A stretch of DNA of 64,000 bases from contig NC_069087.1 of NCBI RefSeq assembly GCF_947172395.1, positions 11,799,107 to 11,863,106 on the forward strand, in the 5' to 3' direction. A program made the translations under genes and the position numbers. Positions 21,259 to 32,916 of the stretch are shown here, piece after piece. Position 1 is the first letter of the stretch. The number at the start of each line of letters is the position of its first letter. This DNA comes from Bicyclus anynana (Eukaryota; Arthropoda; Insecta; Lepidoptera; Nymphalidae). The notes beneath the pieces were generated by a model. It saw only the letters and a program-made list of their open reading frames with translations, searched no databases and had not been told where the DNA came from.

Positions 21259-23990
21259 TTTTTTTTTTTTTCAGGTTTATATAGTTTATTTCCAAAGATT
21301 CAACATATTAGTACATTATTTTCAAACATAGCAGTAATATTGTGATTGGAACCATCCCATTAAGTTTGCAGTATTGCTACTGTAACTTGTGACGGGCGGC
21401 CCCGCTCTTCCATAATATATAGTAGACTAATACATTTGATATAAATAATCATTAATACTAAATTACTAATAATATACAAAAGTGCATGTGTTTGTGTTTG
21501 TGAGTGGTTTGTGTGTGTTGTGTTTGAGTGGTGTGTGTGACTATGTGTACATGAGCATGCGAGTTTGTGCAAGTTTTTATATTCCGATTTATGCTACACT
21601 TGATGCAAAAGGTTTTCGGCTTGATCATAGTTAAGTTTAAGTAACCAATCTGTAAGAATTTCTTTGCAGTTATGTGAATTTAAAGAGACGATGTTTAATT
21701 TTTTGTTAACTATATTGTAGAGGTGAGTGGATTTTCTTGTAAATTGATGAGCCGCAAATTTAGTTTTTCTTCGGATTGTATGTAGTACGGTTTTTCGTCT
21801 CCTCTCTTTATTATTATTTTCATTGCCCGGAGGTACATTTTTGTGTACTTTTAATAGTGAAAGTAATACATATAATTTTCTAACTGTAAGTAACTCACAA
21901 TGTTTATATAAGTCACTGGTTGGATATCTGAATGGCTTGAAGAACATAACTTTTAATAAGGATCTCTGACCACGTTCTACTTCAAGAAACTTTGTTTTTG
22001 AAGCTGCACCCCACACTGTAATACAATACCCCAAAATAGATTGACCCAGTGTAATATAGATCTGAGTTAGTAATTTTTTTGATGTTACATGCCTAAGAGA
22101 TTTAAAAATCCAAATGAGTTTTCTGATTCTACCATTTATAAATTCAACATGGGGATGCCATGAGAGCCGCTGGTCTAATATTATGCCTAAATATTTGGTT
22201 GTATAGACTTTATCAAGAACTGGACAGCTACAGTTTAAAGAGCAAATTTTATTCCGTTTGTGAGTTTTAATTTGGAAATCACTATTAGGTTGTGTTTTTG
22301 AATTTATTGTAAAGCATACATAGTTGGATTTTTTTGTTTTTAACGTCAAAAGATTTGACGTCAGCCATAGAGAAATTGTTGAGAGACCAGATTCAGCGAA
22401 TTTTTTGACCGAGTTCCATGAAGCACCGGAGAAAACTACAGCAGTGTCGTCAGCATAAGAGAACACTTGACCACTATCTAGTTTTAAATTGCATAGGTCA
22501 TTGATATATATCAAAAACAATGTTGGTCCTAATACGCTTCCTTGAGGAACACCAAATGTTGGCTGAAACTCGTCACTAACATGTTGTCCGATTTTGACAC
22601 GCTGAGATCTTTCGTGTAGGTAATCTTTGAGTAATGATAGCGGTGTACCTCTAATGCCAATTTTCTCCAGTTTTTGTATCAGCAGAGGAATGGAAACAGT
22701 ATCAAACGCCTTTTTAATATCTAGAAAAACAGCTAGGCATTTTTTACCTTTGTCTAAGTGTTCTGTAATAATTGATGTTAACCCCAGTACTGCATCTTCT
22801 GTGGATTTTCCGTGTCTAAACCCATATTGTGAATCAGAAAGGATGTTGAATTTATTTAGATAGCTGACTAATCTAGAATTTATTAACTTTTCTAAGACCT
22901 TCGCTATGGATGATAATACAGAGATAGGTCTGTAATTATTAACATCTGAGTCATCTCCATTTTTGAACACAGGTGTTACGATAGAGTGTTTCAAAATTGA
23001 GGGGAACACTCCCAATTTGAAACATAGGTTAGCTAAGTGACTTATTATTGGTGCTACTTCATGAATAGCTAATTTTAGAAGTTTTGTAGGAATGTTATCC
23101 CAACCAGGCGCGCTTTCAGATTTGAGGTTCCTAATAATACTTACAGTTTCTTGTAAGTCAGTATCCAGGAGGACAAATGAGGTCAGTTGATTATCGATAA
23201 ACTTTAAGGGGTCAACACTTTGTGGAGCATTTAACATAATGTCTTCTGCTAGTTCCTTTCCAATATTGCCAAAGTATTTATTTACATAATTGATCGAGTG
23301 GATTGGAGAGGGTTTAATGTTTAAAAGATTTAAGCTATGGGTTTTAGGTTTGTTTAAGTTAGTAATAGATTTAATTTTACTCCAAAGTTCCTTACTATTT
23401 TTGAGGGAGTTAGTTAGTTTTTGTCTGTCGTAGGTTCGTTTAATTTTTTTAATCAAGTTGTTGCAGAAGTTGCGGTACCTTTTAAAGGTAATTTTTAAGG
23501 TTTCATTTTCAGGGTCAGCTTTTAACTTCTTTTGCATATTATTTCTATTTCGTATACAACGTAATATGCCAGATGTCATCCAAGGTTTAATGTTACGTTC
23601 ATTTTTAGGAATAGTTATTACACTTGAACTCTCTTTTTGAGCCTCTGTTAATTTTTCTATAAGTTTTTCCGTTACCAAATTAGGATCTTCTGAGTAGAGA
23701 AGTATATTCAAGTTCTTTTCCATGATAAGTTTTACGGCTTTGTCATAATCTAAGTAAAGTTTAGTTTTCTGACATTTATTCTTACTACATAATTTAGATA
23801 AGGTTAAAAATATCATAGAATGGTCAGTAATCGAGGTATTGAGAATTGCTATGAACGGAGAGACATTCCTAGTCTGTAATTTTAAAATGAAATGATCGAG
23901 GCAGCTGCTGCCTCGGGTTGGAAGTGTGTGACCTGGTACTAAACCATGAATAGATAACATGTTTAGGTACATTTACGTTTCATATTTTTC
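21259..23990 (-). mobile_element. 5-prime-truncated non-LTR retrotransposon (LINE)
   Basis: Minus-strand element with a 13-base T run at 21259-21271 (its poly(A) tail), a 3-prime UTR at 21272-21593 and a long open frame at 21594-23972. The 5-prime part, with most of the endonuclease, is missing. Short GTGT/TGTGTT-rich sequence at about 21485-21545 lies in the UTR. The element may belong to the Jockey/CR1 group; I did not fix the clade. Confidence 0.88.
21594..23972 (-). CDS. Reverse transcriptase of a non-LTR retrotransposon, 792 codons, N-terminally truncated
   Basis: Copies element RNA into DNA at a nicked target. Residues 1-60 look like the end of an APE-type endonuclease (SSCLDHF...TDHSMI). 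The RT domain follows: PGWDNIP near 289, NYRPISVLSSIAKVLEKL near 346-363, QYGFRHGKST near 382, FLDIKKAFD with the catalytic Asp near 418, FGVPQGSVLGP near 473 and YADD at 506-509. TKYLGIILDQRLSW in the C-terminal third is the usual thumb segment. The frame has no stop or frameshift. A stop codon directly precedes the first Met, so the upstream endonuclease is cut off. An intact frame with a preserved tail suggests a recent insertion; without endonuclease it is not autonomous. Confidence 0.93.
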   Translation of the reverse strand: MYLNMLSIHGLVPGHTLPTRGSSCLDHFILKLQTRNVSPFIAILNTSITDHSMIFLTLSKLCSKNKCQKTKLYLDYDKAVKLIMEKNLNILLYSEDPNLVTEKLIEKLTEAQKESSSVITIPKNERNIKPWMTSGILRCIRNRNNMQKKLKADPENETLKITFKRYRNFCNNLIKKIKRTYDRQKLTNSLKNSKELWSKIKSITNLNKPKTHSLNLLNIKPSPIHSINYVNKYFGNIGKELAEDIMLNAPQSVDPLKFIDNQLTSFVLLDTDLQETVSIIRNLKSESAPGWDNIPTKLLKLAIHEVAPIISHLANLCFKLGVFPSILKHSIVTPVFKNGDDSDVNNYRPISVLSSIAKVLEKLINSRLVSYLNKFNILSDSQYGFRHGKSTEDAVLGLTSIITEHLDKGKKCLAVFLDIKKAFDTVSIPLLIQKLEKIGIRGTPLSLLKDYLHERSQRVKIGQHVSDEFQPTFGVPQGSVLGPTLFLIYINDLCNLKLDSGQVFSYADDTAVVFSGASWNSVKKFAESGLSTISLWLTSNLLTLKTKKSNYVCFTINSKTQPNSDFQIKTHKRNKICSLNCSCPVLDKVYTTKYLGIILDQRLSWHPHVEFINGRIRKLIWIFKSLRHVTSKKLLTQIYITLGQSILGYCITVWGAASKTKFLEVERGQRSLLKVMFFKPFRYPTSDLYKHCELLTVRKLYVLLSLLKVHKNVPPGNENNNKERRRKTVLHTIRRKTKFAAHQFTRKSTHLYNIVNKKLNIVSLNSHNCKEILTDWLLKLNYDQAENLLHQV

Positions 23991-24293
23991 TAAATACTAA
24001 TTATACCATATTGCTAGTACGAGGTTTTTGTTAGTAAGTGATTAAATACACCTAATAATTTATCTAAGGCTAATATTGAAAACATAATTATTAAAAAAAA
24101 GTACAACCGACTTCAAAACACGTAAAGTAACACATATTCATACTTAAAAAAAACGTCGAATTGTTAACCTTCTCTCTGTTTTTCGTCGGTTGAAAATTGT
24201 AGAACAACAATAAAATAAAAAATTTGTTTAATATTCCTGAAAATGTGATAGTGTCAGTATAAACTGTTGGATGCCTCTGGCAGTAAATATAAA

Positions 24294-24449
24294 CTAGCCG
24301 TTGACCCGCGATTTCACCTGCGTAGTTCCCGTTCCCGTGAGAATACGGGGATAAAATTGCGGGGTAGTTTTCAAGTAGTAGAATAATTTTCAAAATCGGT
24401 TCAGTAGATCCAGATAATATCACAAACTTCGCCTCTTTATAATATTAAA
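24294..24449 (-). mobile_element. Helitron-like element, second subfamily
   Basis: ACTAGCCGTTGACCCGCGATTTC to CTTCGCCTCTTTATAATATT. It shares AAATCGGTTCAGTAGATCC with the + copies at 31383 and 32945. Confidence 0.75.
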
Positions 24450-24471
24450 CATCGAGTGAGTTCCTCAATAA

Positions 24472-24776
24472 GAGCCGTGATAGCCCAGTGGACATGACCT
24501 CTGCCTCCGATTCCGGAGGGTGTGGTTCGAATCCGGTCCGGGGCATGCACCTCCAACTTTTCAGTTGTGTGTATTTTAAGAAATTAAATATCACGTGTCT
24601 CAATCGATGAAGGAAAACATCGTGAGGAAACCTGCATACCAGAGAATTTTCTTAATTCTCTGCGTTTGTGAAGTCTGCCAATCCCCATTGTGCCAGCGTG
24701 GTGGACTATTGGCCTAACCCCTCTCATTCTGAGAGGAGACTCGAGCTCAGCAGTGAGCCGAATATGGGTTGATGAC
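24472..24776 (+). mobile_element. tRNA-derived SINE, family A, full length with target-site duplication
   Basis: AGAGCCGTGATAGCCCAGTGG (A box), GTGGTTCGAATCCGG (B box), body CATCGTGAGGAAACCTGCAT and end CCGAATATGGGTTGATGAC. The 13-bp GAGTTCCTCAATA stands on both sides (24458-24470 and 24777-24789). Confidence 0.95.
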
Positions 24777-25315
24777 GAGTTCCTCAATACTAAGGTAATA
24801 ACAATTGATATATTGTGTGTTAAGATCTTTACCATGCACTGGTATTGTGTATTTCTACTTCAGATCATTCTGATATCTATAACACTTTCTTGCTGCATAC
24901 GCGGAGCTCTACAGAATTTATTGTTTAATCCACTTGTACAGATGTCTGCAACAAATAAAAAGCCAGTAGCGGAGCTATCCCATTGTACAGAGCACGGTTG
25001 AAGTGTTCAATGTAAGTACTAGTGCAGAAAGACGACCTTTGGGTTCCTTTATTCAGCGAGAAACTTGGCTTTTCACAATACCCGCATCTTACAGCTACGT
25101 GACAAGAGTCAAACAAATAGAACGACCCTTTTTACATCTAACGACACCAACAATGCGGTCACATTCTTTCTTGTCATGCTTCGTCATGCTTTGTCCAGTC
25201 AGACGAAATTGGTCACGTAGTGATACAAGTCATAGTGTGAAGGTTCTTGGTTTTATTATATATACCTTTTGGATCATAGTTGGATTGGTTTATTATTACT
25301 ATACTATTGTAGAGC

Positions 25316-25524
25316 AGAGATAGCCTTTGCCTCCGATTTCATGTCTCAAACGGTAAAACATCGTGAGGAAACCTGCATAACTGGGAATTTTCGTAATTCT
25401 CTGCGTGTGTGAAGTCTGCCAATTGGCAAAAAATGCCATTAGACCAGCGTGATGGACTATTGGGCCTAACCCCTATCATCTTGAGTGGAGACTCGAGCTT
25501 ATCAGTGAGCCGAATATGGGTTGA
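25316..25524 (+). mobile_element. tRNA-derived SINE, family A, internally deleted
   Basis: A short piece of the head (GATAGCCTTTGCCTCCGATTTC) is joined directly to ATGTCTCAAACGGTAAAACA, and the body then runs to CGAATATGGGTTG. The B box is gone. Confidence 0.85.
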
Positions 25525-26555
25525 AAGTCTAGTTTAGGAATTAATTAATGTTATAGAAACACTTATCGATTAACCATCTTTTAATTTTCCCTTAAATGTT
25601 TCCAGTTTCTCTTAATTTCTGATTTCTTTATGATGTAAAGATAGTGATATTTTTGTAAATAATTACCGACTATTTTGGGCTATTTTGCCCAACCATATTA
25701 AAAATGTTCCCCGGTTCCTGGACTACTGTATATGTGGGGCAAGGAAAAGTACTTACACATTTTTAAATTCAGAGTGAATACAAAAGTACGCTACTTTGTA
25801 GGCATTCGTGCAATAAAACTGCGGAGTTGATTTCGATCGTGTGTTTCCGTACTGTTTTCCTTGAAGGTACCAGATCAGTTCCACTGATAAAAAGTTTGAA
25901 CATGAATAACAACGACAGGGATTTGGTAACTTTGTCTACGCCTTTTTTTTCCAACTTAGATTTTTTTCATAGCGAATAGAAACATTACATATAATACAAA
26001 AATACAAAGAATATTAATTTCGTGTAGTTTAAGTAATTAGGGTCCGAAATATATCAATATTAATTAATACAAGTTATAGATTTCTTCTCATCTCTCTCCG
26101 CGTCGTGTTCCTCATTACTGAGGGTCGTGACCCCTATCACACATTCATAACTTTTTTCCGCACGATGTCACGCCGGCTCGGCTTTTCGCGACTTGTAGAG
26201 CATCGTGTACTTTTGTATCGAGAGTGGTGCGGATTTGATCAGACCAACGCATCGGGCTACGTCCCCGAGGTCTTTTTTAACGTCACAAAAATATTTGAAG
26301 TACTAAATTATTAACTAATATTTTCATCAAACGCTCCGTTTGTAAGGGATTTGTGATAGTGACGTCATGAAACAGTTGAAATATATACATCATGGCCGAC
26401 AGGCGTTTGGCTCGTATTGTCAAAAACATATTTAAAATTAAAATTTTCATGTAAGTACGTCTAAAAAAAATATAAAAAAAATCAATTTAGTAGAACGATA
26501 ATGAACAATTTAGGACCATTTAAAAAAAAAGTATCAACTAGCCTATTGGATGGCT

Positions 26556-26615
26556 GCGTGTCGCAGTGGGTAACTCTGATTTGTGCATCCAATGGGTTTG
26601 ATTCTTATTTGATGA
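26556..26615 (+). mobile_element. SINE head fragment, family E (copy in duplication unit 1)
   Basis: GGCTGCGTGTCGCAGTGGGTA, then TTGTGCATCC and GGGTTTGATTCTTAT, matches the head of the SINE at 11329. The partner copy is at 28164-28223. Confidence 0.6.
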
Positions 26616-26649
26616 GTCATTGGACGCGAGAACCCTAATGCTAGCCACA

Positions 26650-26776
26650 AACGGTCAATTATTCTCACCCACGACTATAATTGATCGTGTGTTGGTCACT
26701 GTGTACATGACTTCTATAGTATGCCGCGTGGGTACTGCCGTTTGCTTTTCAGAGACGTGAGAATAATTGACCGTCA
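26650..26776. repeat. Inverted repeat with 17-bp stem
   Basis: CGGTCAATTATTCTCAC faces GTGAGAATAATTGACCG across about 80 bp. It is present in both duplication units, slightly diverged in unit 2 (28261-28398). Confidence 0.75.
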
Positions 26777-26944
26777 ATGGCGACCTTTAAGTGACCGAAC
26801 CGACTTCAGATGTTTTGTACGGAGGTACATGCTGGATACATGTAACCGTGGTTTAAGAGAAGTCTTTATAGGAAGTCCAACAATAGACGTCTATCGACTA
26901 AAGATGATGTTTAAGAATAATCAAAATAAAATATTTAAAATTTC

Positions 26945-27020
26945 TTTTACTTTTACTTCCTGTGTGAAGGTGATCCAATAGCCCCCAAGCAATATCATTA
27001 GGGAATTCATCAATAATCGA
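26945..27020 (-). mobile_element. LINE C-terminal scrap
   Basis: TTTTACTTCCTGTGTGAAGG and AGGGAATTCATCAAT match the end of the LINE frame at 588-660. The same scrap recurs at 28557-28625 in the second duplication unit. Confidence 0.65.
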
Positions 27021-29410
27021 TGGACTCTAATAGAATTTTAGGTAATAACGATCCTTCAACGTCTTAATAATTAATTCATAATTAAAAACAAACATAATTT
27101 TCATAAAGTAACGATGTTTACACAATCGTTACGTTGTCGTATGCTATAAAATATGATTTTACACCACTCTTTTACTCAAGTGTAGTTTTCCATTTAGTAA
27201 TTACTTTGAGCAATAACAATAATAAAGAGCAGCAATAAACAAGCTTGTTTCCACAGTGAGCGCTGTACTCAATTACCCGCGCTTCTTACTTCATAATGAT
27301 AAATAGTTTATATTCCTTTATTGTTCAGTAAAACTATACAGGGTGCTCGGGAGTATTACCCATAACTCGAGGGTTACATTTTTTAAGCAAAATTAATTAA
27401 AAGTGTCTAAGGAACATGTTGTCTTCTAAAATGAATATTTTCGAAGTAAAAAATATTTCTTTGTAAATAATCTTAAATTGTGTCCCATACAAAATGAAAT
27501 GGCAAGGCATGAACAGGCGTTTGAAATTTGCAAAGGCGAAGACATTGGAAATTTTCTTAATATTTTTTATTAATAAAAGGATATGTCCCACTCTCCATAA
27601 ATCCATCTTTCAAAGTAATATTTCTAAAGTAATTTTATTATATTTTTATAATTTGGTCTCGTGGTATTTTCCTGAGCAATTCTTGGACATCTTTTCCTTT
27701 GATTATGAATATTGTCTGCCTTGCTGTCTTGCTATATAGTATTTAAGAACTGAAAATTCAATTGATTTAACTCCCACACAACTTACGTACCTTATTATCT
27801 TGATTTGATCAACCCATAATCGGCTCACTGCTGAGCTCGAGTCTCCTCTCAGAATGAGAGGGGTTAGACCAGTAGTCCACCACGCTGGCCCAATGCGGAT
27901 TGGCAGACTTCACATACGCAGAGAATTACGAAAATTCTTTGGTATGCAGGTTTCCTCACGATGTTTTACCGTCACCGTTAGAGACACGTGATATTTAATT
28001 TCTTAAAGTGCACAGGCGTTTGGCTCGTATTGTCAAAAACATATTTAAAATTAAAATTTTCATGTAAGTACGTCTAAAAAAATATTAAAAAAAAATCAAT
28101 TTAGTAGAACGATAATGAACAATTTAAGACCATTTAAAAATATATATTAACTAGCCTATTGGACGGCTGCGTGTCGCAGTGGGTAACTCTGATTTGTGCA
28201 TCCAGTGGGTTTGATTCTTATTTGATGAGTCATTGGACGCGAGGATCCTAATGCCACAAACGGTCAATTATTCTCACGTTTCGTAGCACCCACGACTATA
28301 ATTGATCGTGTGTTGGTCACTGCGTACATGATTTCTATAGTATACCGCGTGGGTACTGCCGTTTGCTTTTCAGAAACGTGAGAATAATTGATCGTCAATG
28401 GCGACCTTTAAGTCACCGAACCGACTTCAGATGTTTTGTACGGAGCCGCTGGATACATTGGTTTAAGGGAAGTCTTTGTAGGAAGTCCAACAATAGACGT
28501 CTATCGATTAAAGATGATGTTTAAGAATAATCAAAATAAAATATTTAAATTTTCTTTTACTTTTACTTCCTGTGTGAAGGTGATCCAATCCCAAGCATCT
28601 TTATCATTAGGGATTTTATCAATTCTCGATGGACGCTAATGGAATTTTAGGTAATAACGATCCTTCAACATCTTAATAATTAATTCATAATTGAAAACAA
28701 ACATAATTTTCTTAAAGTAACGATGTTTACACAATCGTTACGTTGTCGTATGCTATAAAAATATGATTTTACACCACTCTTTTACTCAAGTGTAGTTTTC
28801 CATTTAGTAATTACTTTGAGCAATAACAATAATAAAGAGCAGCAATAAACAAGCTTGTTTCCACAGTGAGCGCTGTACTCAATTACCCGCGCTTCTTACT
28901 TCATAATGATAAATAGTTTATATTCCTTTATTGTTCAGTAAAACTATACAGGGTGCTCGGGAGTATTACCCATAACTCGAGGGTTACATTTTTTAAGCAA
29001 AATTAATTAAAAGTGTCTAAGGAACATGTTGTCTTCTAAAATGAATATTTTCGAAGTAAAAAATATTTCTTTGTAAATAATCTTAAATTGTGTCCCATAC
29101 AAAATGAAATGGCAAGGCATGAACAGGCGTTTGAAATTTGCAAAGGCGAAGACATTGGAAATTTTCTTAATATTTTTTATTAATAAAAGGATATGTCCCA
29201 CTCTCCATAAATCCATCTTTCAAAGTAATATTTCTAAAGTAATTTTATTATATTTTTATAATTTGGTCTCGTGGTATTTTCCTGAGCAATTCTTGGACAT
29301 CTTTTCCTTTGATTATGAATATTGTCTGCCTTGCTGTCTTGCTATATAGTATTTAAGAACTGAAAATTCAATTGATTTAACTCCCACACAACTTACGTAC
29401 CTTATTATCT

Positions 29411-29720
29411 TGATTTGATCAACCCATAATCGGCTCACTGCTGAGCTCGAGTCTCCTCTCAGAATGAGAGGGGTTAGACCAGTAGTCCACCACGCTGGCC
29501 CAATGCGGATTGGCAGACTTCACATACGCAGAGAATTACGAAAATTCTTTGGTATGCAGGTTTCCTCACGATGTTTTACCTTCACCGTTAGAGACACGTG
29601 ATATTTAATTTCTTAAAGTGCACACAACTGAAAAGTTGAAGGTGCATGCCCCGGACCGGATTCAAACCCACAACCTCCGGAATCGGAGGCAGAGGTTGTA
29701 TCCACTGGGCTATCACGGCT
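29411..29720 (-). mobile_element. tRNA-derived SINE, family A, full length with target-site duplication
   Basis: Reverse copy from ATCAACCCATAATCGGCTC to GGGCTATCACGGCT. The 12-bp ACCTTATTATCT flanks it at 29399-29410 and 29721-29732. Its left part is repeated at 27808-28014, so it was in place before the tandem duplication. Confidence 0.93.
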
Positions 29721-29933
29721 ACCTTATTATCTACTAGAAGATTATTTTCCGTAATCGAAATTGGCAAAGAACACACGCGAGCACAATCGCTGAAGGTAAG
29801 GTAAACCCATCCAGTTTAGATTTATTAGACTCCTGATTTACTTTTTTTCATCACGCTCGCCTTTGTTTCATCATGCTTACCTACTAGCCATACATGCTAC
29901 TCTGCAGATTTTACTATTTATTAAAAACTAGCA

Positions 29934-30135
29934 AACGCCCGCGACTTTGTCCACGTGGAATTCAGTTTTTCACAAATTCCGCGGAATGGGGTGAAAAGTA
30001 GTCTATGTGTTAATCCAGAGTAAAATCCATTTCCATTCCAAATTTCAGCCAAATCGCTTCAGTAGCCGCAGCGTAAATGAGGAACAAACATACTCACTTA
30101 CACACAAACTTTTGCCTTTATAATATAATAATAAA
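29934..30135 (-). mobile_element. Helitron-like element
   Basis: ACTAGCAAACGCCCGCGACTT to CAAACTTTTGCCTTTATAAT. CCAAATTTCAGCCAAATCGC lies in the middle, as in other copies. Confidence 0.78.
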
Positions 30136-30149
30136 TTTTTTTTGGCTAG

Positions 30150-30256
30150 TGTGGATTTCATCCTACTCCTAACAAGTTAGCCCGCTTCCATCTTAGATTG
30201 CATCATCACTTACCATCAGGGAGATTGTAGTCAAGGGCTAACTTGTAGAAAATAAA
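30150..30256 (+). mobile_element. tRNA-derived SINE, family B, 3-prime part
   Basis: GTGTGGATTTCATCCTACTCC to GGGCTAACTTGTAGAAAAT; head and middle absent. Confidence 0.82.
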
Positions 30257-30279
30257 TAAAATAAATATTATAATATAAT

Positions 30280-30345
30280 AATAAAAAAACATACATACAG
30301 CCGAACGTAGAACCTCCTCCTTTTTGGAAGTCGGTTAAAAAATAA
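30280..30345. repeat. Dispersed repeat, reverse of 18968-19015
   Basis: ACATACATACAGCCGAACG then CTTTTTGGAAGTCGGTTAAA. Probably the end of a transposon of unknown class. Confidence 0.5.
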
Positions 30346-30944
30346 TAGTGATACTTTTTTGTGATATTTGAATAGGGAATTGTTTTACTTTGCTATTGTA
30401 CGTAATAAGCCGAGTAATCGTCTACTTACATTTTTAACTCGATTCCGGACCATAAAATAAATCAATATTATTTCCATAAATAAATTTCCATAAAATAAAT
30501 TAATATCAAGTTCATAATGAACTGCTTTATAATGCCATGTTTATTCGATATTGTTGTTGAATTTTCATTTTACTGTAGTCCTCTGAATTCAGATTAAATG
30601 TACTTTTTGATTACAGAAATTATATAATATATTAGTATCCTATAGGCGGTGCCTCAAACAGTAAACTTTAAGAGCCTATTTGGCATAGCACCGCCTTCAA
30701 ACCGATCAATAGAAAGAACATAGGTGCAATGTTATTTTTCGCTTTTTAGAGTAATGAATCTTTGAATTCGGTTAATTTTTTTGTGAAAAAGTTTTTATAT
30801 TAGTTGTGCACCTTGTGATAGAGCTCATCCAGGGAAATACTGCCACCATTTCGGCCACAAAGCATAGCATTACCTAATTCTTTTATAATTCGCTTTACGT
30901 TTTAAGAATATATCTGTAAAACGAAAATGTAAGCTAATTAAAGA

Positions 30945-31145
30945 ATAAAATAGACCCACGGGGGCTCTTTTTTACGAGCAATCATAAAACGGCCCTTTCG
31001 GGCGCGGTAAAGTTGGCCGACCCGGGAGTCGGGACCCGCGGCCTGCCTGTTTGAAAACGTAAACTTTGCACATAGACCGAACCTGCAGTTGCCAGATAAG
31101 CCACATTTTAGGACGGCTGAAAGTTTGACAGCCCATGCTCCTATA
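30945..31145. other. GC-richer block of unknown nature
   Basis: CGGCCCTTTCGGGCGCGG, GACCCGGGAGTCGGGACCCGC and GTTGCCAGATAAGCC stand out in AT-rich surroundings. It has no second copy here. The minus-strand frame of 70 codons has no features of a real protein. Confidence 0.35.
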
Positions 31146-31165
31146 GGCAATTATCTATACTCTAT

Positions 31166-31380
31166 ACTACCCATAATCGCCTCACTGTTGAGGACTCTTG
31201 TTGACTCTTGTCAGATTTCCTCACGATGTTTTCCCATCATCGTTTGAGACACGTGATATATATATATATGTGATATTTCTTAAAATACACATAACTGAAA
31301 AGCTGACTGTGCCCGGACCGGATTCGAACCTACGCCCTCCGAATCGAAGTCAGAGATCATATCCATTAGGCTATCCAATC
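31166..31380 (-). mobile_element. tRNA-derived SINE, family A, diverged
   Basis: CCCATAATCGCCTCACTGTTG to CATATCCATTAGGCTATCC with GGATTCGAACCTACG. It is joined directly to the Helitron start at 31381. Confidence 0.75.
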
Positions 31381-31603
31381 TCTATACTAATATTATAAAG
31401 AGGTGCAGTTAGTATTGTTGTGGGGGTAATCTCTGGATCTACTGAACTGATTTTGAAAATTCTTTTACCACTTGAGAGCCACGTTATTAGTGAGTTTCAT
31501 AGGCTATATTTTATCCCCATATTCTCGTGGGAACGGGAACTGTGGAGCCTATGTCCTGCAGTGGACTTCCATCGGCTGATATGATAATGATGATGATTAA
31601 TAG
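31381..31603 (+). mobile_element. Helitron-like element fused to an RTE-type LINE tail
   Basis: TCTATACTAATATTATAAAGAG...TATTCTCGTGGGAACGGGAAC belongs to the second Helitron subfamily. At about 31550 it switches to CCTATGTCCTGCAGTGGAC and ATCGGCTGATATGATAATG, an RTE-type LINE tail. Confidence 0.72.
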
Positions 31604-32600
31604 TTTTTAAAAAAAGAACTTTCAGCCTTCCTGAAATGAGGTATGTCTGACTATCGCAGACCCTCAGCCCAACACTTCTTGATGTATATTTCACACTTTC
31701 AGCTAAAAGGTGGCTGGTAATAGTATTCCACTAACGGCCTTGAACTTAGCTTTACGAAACTTTACGTTTTAAAAATTCTTTCCAACGTCGAGGCTAAAAG
31801 TATTGTAGTTTTTTGCAATTAAAGGAGATGGAAGTCTGTTGCAGTTTTTTAGTGAAGTCTTGAGCTTTTTACCCGACTGCGCAACGCAAGGCAGGGTTAA
31901 GTGTTATTTAGTTATGTTGTTAGTGGAGGGTTACTTCTTTATGTATGTCTGTGTGTGGTGATCAAATGCGTAGGCCAAATTTTGACCCACTTCAAAAAAG
32001 GTGGAGATTCTTAATACGACGCTTATTTTTTTATGTTTGCTTACCTTATAACTTTGATAGCTAATTCTGATTTTCTTTTTGTTTGAAAAGGTATACCTCC
32101 AGATTGGTGTTAGTGATGAAAACTTCACCCTATTCCTGTTGACAGATAGATCTGAATACTTGGTAAAAACACCTTTGATTTTGCTTAAGCTTTCGTGTTT
32201 TTTTTTCGGTAGTCTCTGGTGCCCTAAGAAAATGTTCAAATAGCTTATAGGCTAATTTAGGACTGGTTTTGATGGTAATACAGTTAAATATATCCAGTGT
32301 AATATACCAAGATTTTTTGGTGCATTTCGCTGTACGGTTAAACGTTAAGTTTAAACGGACGGATATGAAGTAGACGTCATAGAACCGATTAGTCAGGGAT
32401 CCGTAGATTTTTTTTTACAACTGATTACTAACAAGTTAATTTTTCGTGAGTAACTTCATCCCGATGACGACGATCAACTTTTTTATTTACGAAAAATTTT
32501 TATTCTGGTAACTAACTGATTTACCAGGAAATGAAAATTTCTATGCGTCGGAACGAGATAATGTACCATGCAATTTGTAGGACATTGTAGCTGTTAAATT

Positions 32601-32747
32601 ACAGCTATTAATTAAGCAACAGTAAAAAACAGCTGGTTAGTATCAACTTTTAATAACCTCGTTATTGATACAAGTTGGGAGGAGGGTAGGTGTAACAAAA
32701 GTTGTTACTAACCAGATGTTATTTTTACTGTTGATTAATTAATAGTT
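32601..32747. mobile_element. Foldback element with about 50-bp arms
   Basis: ACAGCTATTAATTAAGCAACAG...GGTTAGTATCAACTTTT pairs with AAAAGTTGTTACTAACC...ACTGTTGATTAATTAATAG. The loop is about 45 bp. Confidence 0.8.
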
Positions 32748-32916
32748 ACACAAGTAATCAATTGTAAAAAAATGTTCTACGAACCAAAGGCAGAATAAGA
32801 ATCAGAATCAGAATCGCTTATTTGCAAGAAACATTAAATTTAGTTATACAAAGATGTTCTTATGTATTAGGTAACATTGTTTCACCATTAATAGGTATAC
32901 AAATCATCATTTGGGC

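Larger units (their letters stand above)
26402..29623. repeat. 1.61-kb tandem segmental duplication
   Basis: Copy 1 is about 26402-28014 and copy 2 about 28015-29623, both starting GCGTTTGGCTCGTATTGTC. The right end of copy 1 stops inside a family A SINE, which copy 2 carries complete. The right halves (from about 27080 / 28690) are almost identical. The left halves differ by many substitutions and small indels. Paired open frames (27397/29007 and 27494/29104) are repeat shadows, not genes. Confidence 0.95.

Noticed and set aside
24472..24560. tRNA gene (A and B boxes at SINE heads here and at 1640-1728, 20271, 11329, 33378 and elsewhere)
   Set aside because: The boxes are present, but no paired acceptor stem was seen and each is continuous with a SINE body repeated many times in the window. 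They are SINE promoters, not tRNA genes.
27397..29349. Two pairs of identical small proteins (69 and 81 codons) as a duplicated gene
   Set aside because: They overlap on opposite strands inside the tandem duplication and show no domain or start context. The identity reflects the duplication.
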